Source of the DNA: Spirochaetales bacterium
Lineage (GTDB): Bacteria; Spirochaetota; Spirochaetia; DSM-16054; Sediminispirochaetaceae
Direction: 5' to 3'
DNA: 6,475 bases
Assembly: GCA_021767325.1 (NCBI GenBank)
Contig: JAASTM010000144.1
Span: 1-6,475 of the forward strand
A model generated the notes under the pieces. It ran no database searches. It saw only the letters and a program-made list of their open reading frames with translations, and was not told the origin of the DNA. Both the position numbers and the translations under genes were made by a program. The first letter of the stretch is position 1. Each line of letters starts with the position of its first letter. Positions 5,079 to 6,475 of this stretch are shown here, piece by piece.

Positions 5079-6475
5079 TTATTCGGATAAATCCTTCTTC
5101 TTCATGATGAACTCAACCCGCCGGTTTTTCCAGCGAACGTCCAAATCATGTACCGAAACAATCGGCAATCGCCCGCCGAAGTATTCAATTTCTATCTTCT
5201 CTGAATCCATACCACCCTCGACCAATGCATCCCTGACGGTATTAGCTCTGCGGCGCGTCAGCGGGACCAGAATCTCTTCCTCTTCCGCCTCTTTCTCCGC
5301 ATCCACACCACGGTAGATATTGAGGGCATGGCCTTCCAACAGCAGATCATTGGCAGGATAGCGATTATAGATATTCAGTACACGTTCAATCGACTCGAGG
5401 TTGCGTTGATACATCTCCTCACTGCGGGAATCGAGGGCGTGCTGGTAGGCGCCGAAGATTATATTCGGAACCGCTATATGGAGCTTTCCATTCCGTTTAA
5501 CCAGAAACACATCCAGCGGTACCTGCTGTGTATACTCGCGAACATTTCCACCCTGGTCGCTCACTTTGAGATTCAGCGTGAACATCTCAGTATCCAGTTT
5601 CGCCTTGTCCTCAGGTGCCCCTGCGTTCCAGGTGATATTGCCGCTCGGATCACCGTCGCCGTTATAGGTTCGGATTACATCACCGTTTTTATCTACGATA
5701 TCCATTGACCAATCGGTTACTTCGGTCTCTTCTTCAACATTCACTGTTATGTAGACTTCACCCTCTATACTTCCGTTAGTTCGGGCAAAGGGATCCTGAG
5801 CAACTTTCACACCCACTCGCGGGGGCGTCACATCGAGCACGAAGGAATCGGTAGTGCTCTGCGCGGATTTACCCTTCATGTATTCCACATCGATTTCAGC
5901 CGAATAGCGTCCCTCCGGTGCCGAGCGGGTATCCAAATCTTCCTGCTGGCTGAGATTTCCATCCCAGCTCAACTCCTTCGGCAGCTCGCCTTCGCCGCTG
6001 AACACCCGGCGCACATCCTTCCCCTGAGCCGTAATAGCAACGGTCCAGCGCTGTACCTCTTCATACTGGCTCGCCTCGATCTGCAAAGGCATTCGATCGT
6101 TTCTTCCGTCGTTGTTGGGAGAAAAGCCCTTCTGCCCGGCGGCAATCCTTACATTCACCGGTTCGTTATCGACCTTCACCGTCTTCGGAACAATATCGGT
6201 GGTATTACCGGCCCGGTCGGTAAACGACGCCAGCAAGAGGTATCTCCCCTCCTCCACGGCTTCTCCAGACTCCTCCGTTCCGTCCCATACTATCAGCGAA
6301 GTCGTACGTTCAGAGCTTGTCGCCAAGATCTCCCGGCCATCCGGATCTACAATGCTGCCTTCCCAGGTCACGGTTTCGTTTGATTTGAATTGGATTGAAG
6401 TAGTGTCCTTGCGACCGTCGCCGTCCGGCGAAAACACCGGATTATTCACCGAAACATTGATTTGCGGCGGGGTCA
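5079..6475 (-). CDS. Envelope protein with FlgD-like Ig repeats and an OmpA-like C-terminal domain (5' end outside window)
   Basis: The frame is open through the right edge. Before the internal GTG at 6449 it reads TPPQINVS, a normal inter-repeat linker, so the N-terminus and any signal peptide lie outside; 464 complete codons are visible. Residues below count from that GTG. Three Ig-like units follow one another: the first two open with FSPDGDGRKD (6-15) and FSPNNDGRND (109-118), and all three have a tryptophan-centred strand (VWDG at 54-57, SWDG at 161-164, TWNA at 273-276); the first two also carry EGRY. This pattern fits FlgD-like Ig domains with acidic, possibly calcium-binding turns. 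From about 326 comes an OmpA-like domain: LEGHAL (371-376), LTRRRANTV (397-405) and NRRVEF (442-447). The usual GHTD aspartate is replaced by leucine, and an acidic insert (EKEAEEEEE, near 385-392) precedes the RRA helix. The likely site is the periplasm or outer membrane, anchoring to or near peptidoglycan. A hairpin follows the stop codon. Confidence 0.88.
   Translation of the reverse strand, partial: TPPQINVSVNNPVFSPDGDGRKDTTSIQFKSNETVTWEGSIVDPDGREILATSSERTTSLIVWDGTEESGEAVEEGRYLLLASFTDRAGNTTDIVPKTVKVDNEPVNVRIAAGQKGFSPNNDGRNDRMPLQIEASQYEEVQRWTVAITAQGKDVRRVFSGEGELPKELSWDGNLSQQEDLDTRSAPEGRYSAEIDVEYMKGKSAQSTTDSFVLDVTPPRVGVKVAQDPFARTNGSIEGEVYITVNVEEETEVTDWSMDIVDKNGDVIRTYNGDGDPSGNITWNAGAPEDKAKLDTEMFTLNLKVSDQGGNVREYTQQVPLDVFLVKRNGKLHIAVPNIIFGAYQHALDSRSEEMYQRNLESIERVLNIYNRYPANDLLLEGHALNIYRGVDAEKEAEEEEILVPLTRRRANTVRDALVEGGMDSEKIEIEYFGGRLPIVSVHDLDVRWKNRRVEFIMKKKDLSE
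5508..6434 (-). repeat. Three tandem Ig-like repeats in the OmpA-like protein
   Basis: The units are about 100-110 residues each. Shared landmarks are an opening F-S-P-x-x-D-G-R-x-D turn (6434-6405 and 6125-6096), a W-D/N-x strand, and a closing strand with GRY or an equivalent; units one and three also end in a G-N pair. In the third unit the opening turn is degenerate (FARTNGSIEG), with the acidic residues lost. The repeats are recognisable at protein level but diverged in DNA, so they look old and not a recent duplication. More units probably lie beyond the right edge. Confidence 0.65.

Noticed and set aside
5328..5708. Plus-strand open frame of 126 codons within the OmpA-like gene
   Set aside because: It lies opposite well-supported repeat and OmpA-domain coding sequence and resembles no family I know.
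6449..6475. GTG at 6449 as the true start of the OmpA-like protein
   Set aside because: The frame continues upstream to the edge with TPPQINVS, a typical Ig-repeat linker, and no ribosome-binding sequence precedes the GTG, so the gene is cut by the window.

Overview
The window most likely comes from a Gram-negative spirochaete (inference). The support is a GGQAE-type sequence just after an exported protein's signal peptide, an EAL-CBS-CBS-GGDEF c-di-GMP protein, and an envelope protein that joins FlgD-like Ig repeats to an OmpA-like C-terminus. No single feature proves the lineage. Base composition is moderate and even across the genes, with an AT-rich gap at 49-330. I see no tRNA, rRNA, CRISPR array, insertion sequence or other mobile element.

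Layout from left to right: (1) the first 16 codons of a leftward gene (1-48, running off the left edge), possibly an ABC transporter ATPase. (2) A divergent AT-rich gap (49-330) with repeated ACATGTC words and an imperfect 18-bp dyad, probably holding promoters for both neighbours. (3) A rightward exported PhoA-family alkaline phosphatase (331-1896), followed by a clear intrinsic terminator (1911-1955). (4) A rightward multi-pass YibE/F-family membrane protein (1982-3175), whose start is oddly arranged. (5) A leftward EAL-CBS-CBS-GGDEF protein (3151-5013) whose 3' end overlaps the YibE/F gene by 25 bp inside a perfect 12-bp inverted repeat. (6) A leftward Ig-repeat/OmpA-like envelope protein (5079 to the right edge, N-terminus missing), separated from gene 5 by a hairpin that also contains gene 5's likely ribosome-binding site.

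The genes do not form an obvious single pathway. The phosphatase would release phosphate outside the cytoplasmic membrane. The YibE/F protein is a membrane protein of unknown role. The EAL protein probably degrades c-di-GMP under control of its CBS and GGDEF domains. The OmpA-like protein is probably periplasmic or outer-membrane associated. The parts most worth a second look are the three gene junctions (1957-1985, 3146-3180, 5019-5051), where start, stop or termination signals overlap in unusual ways, together with altered key residues in the phosphatase, the GGDEF domain and the OmpA-like domain. I found no convincing evidence of an entirely new multi-gene system.
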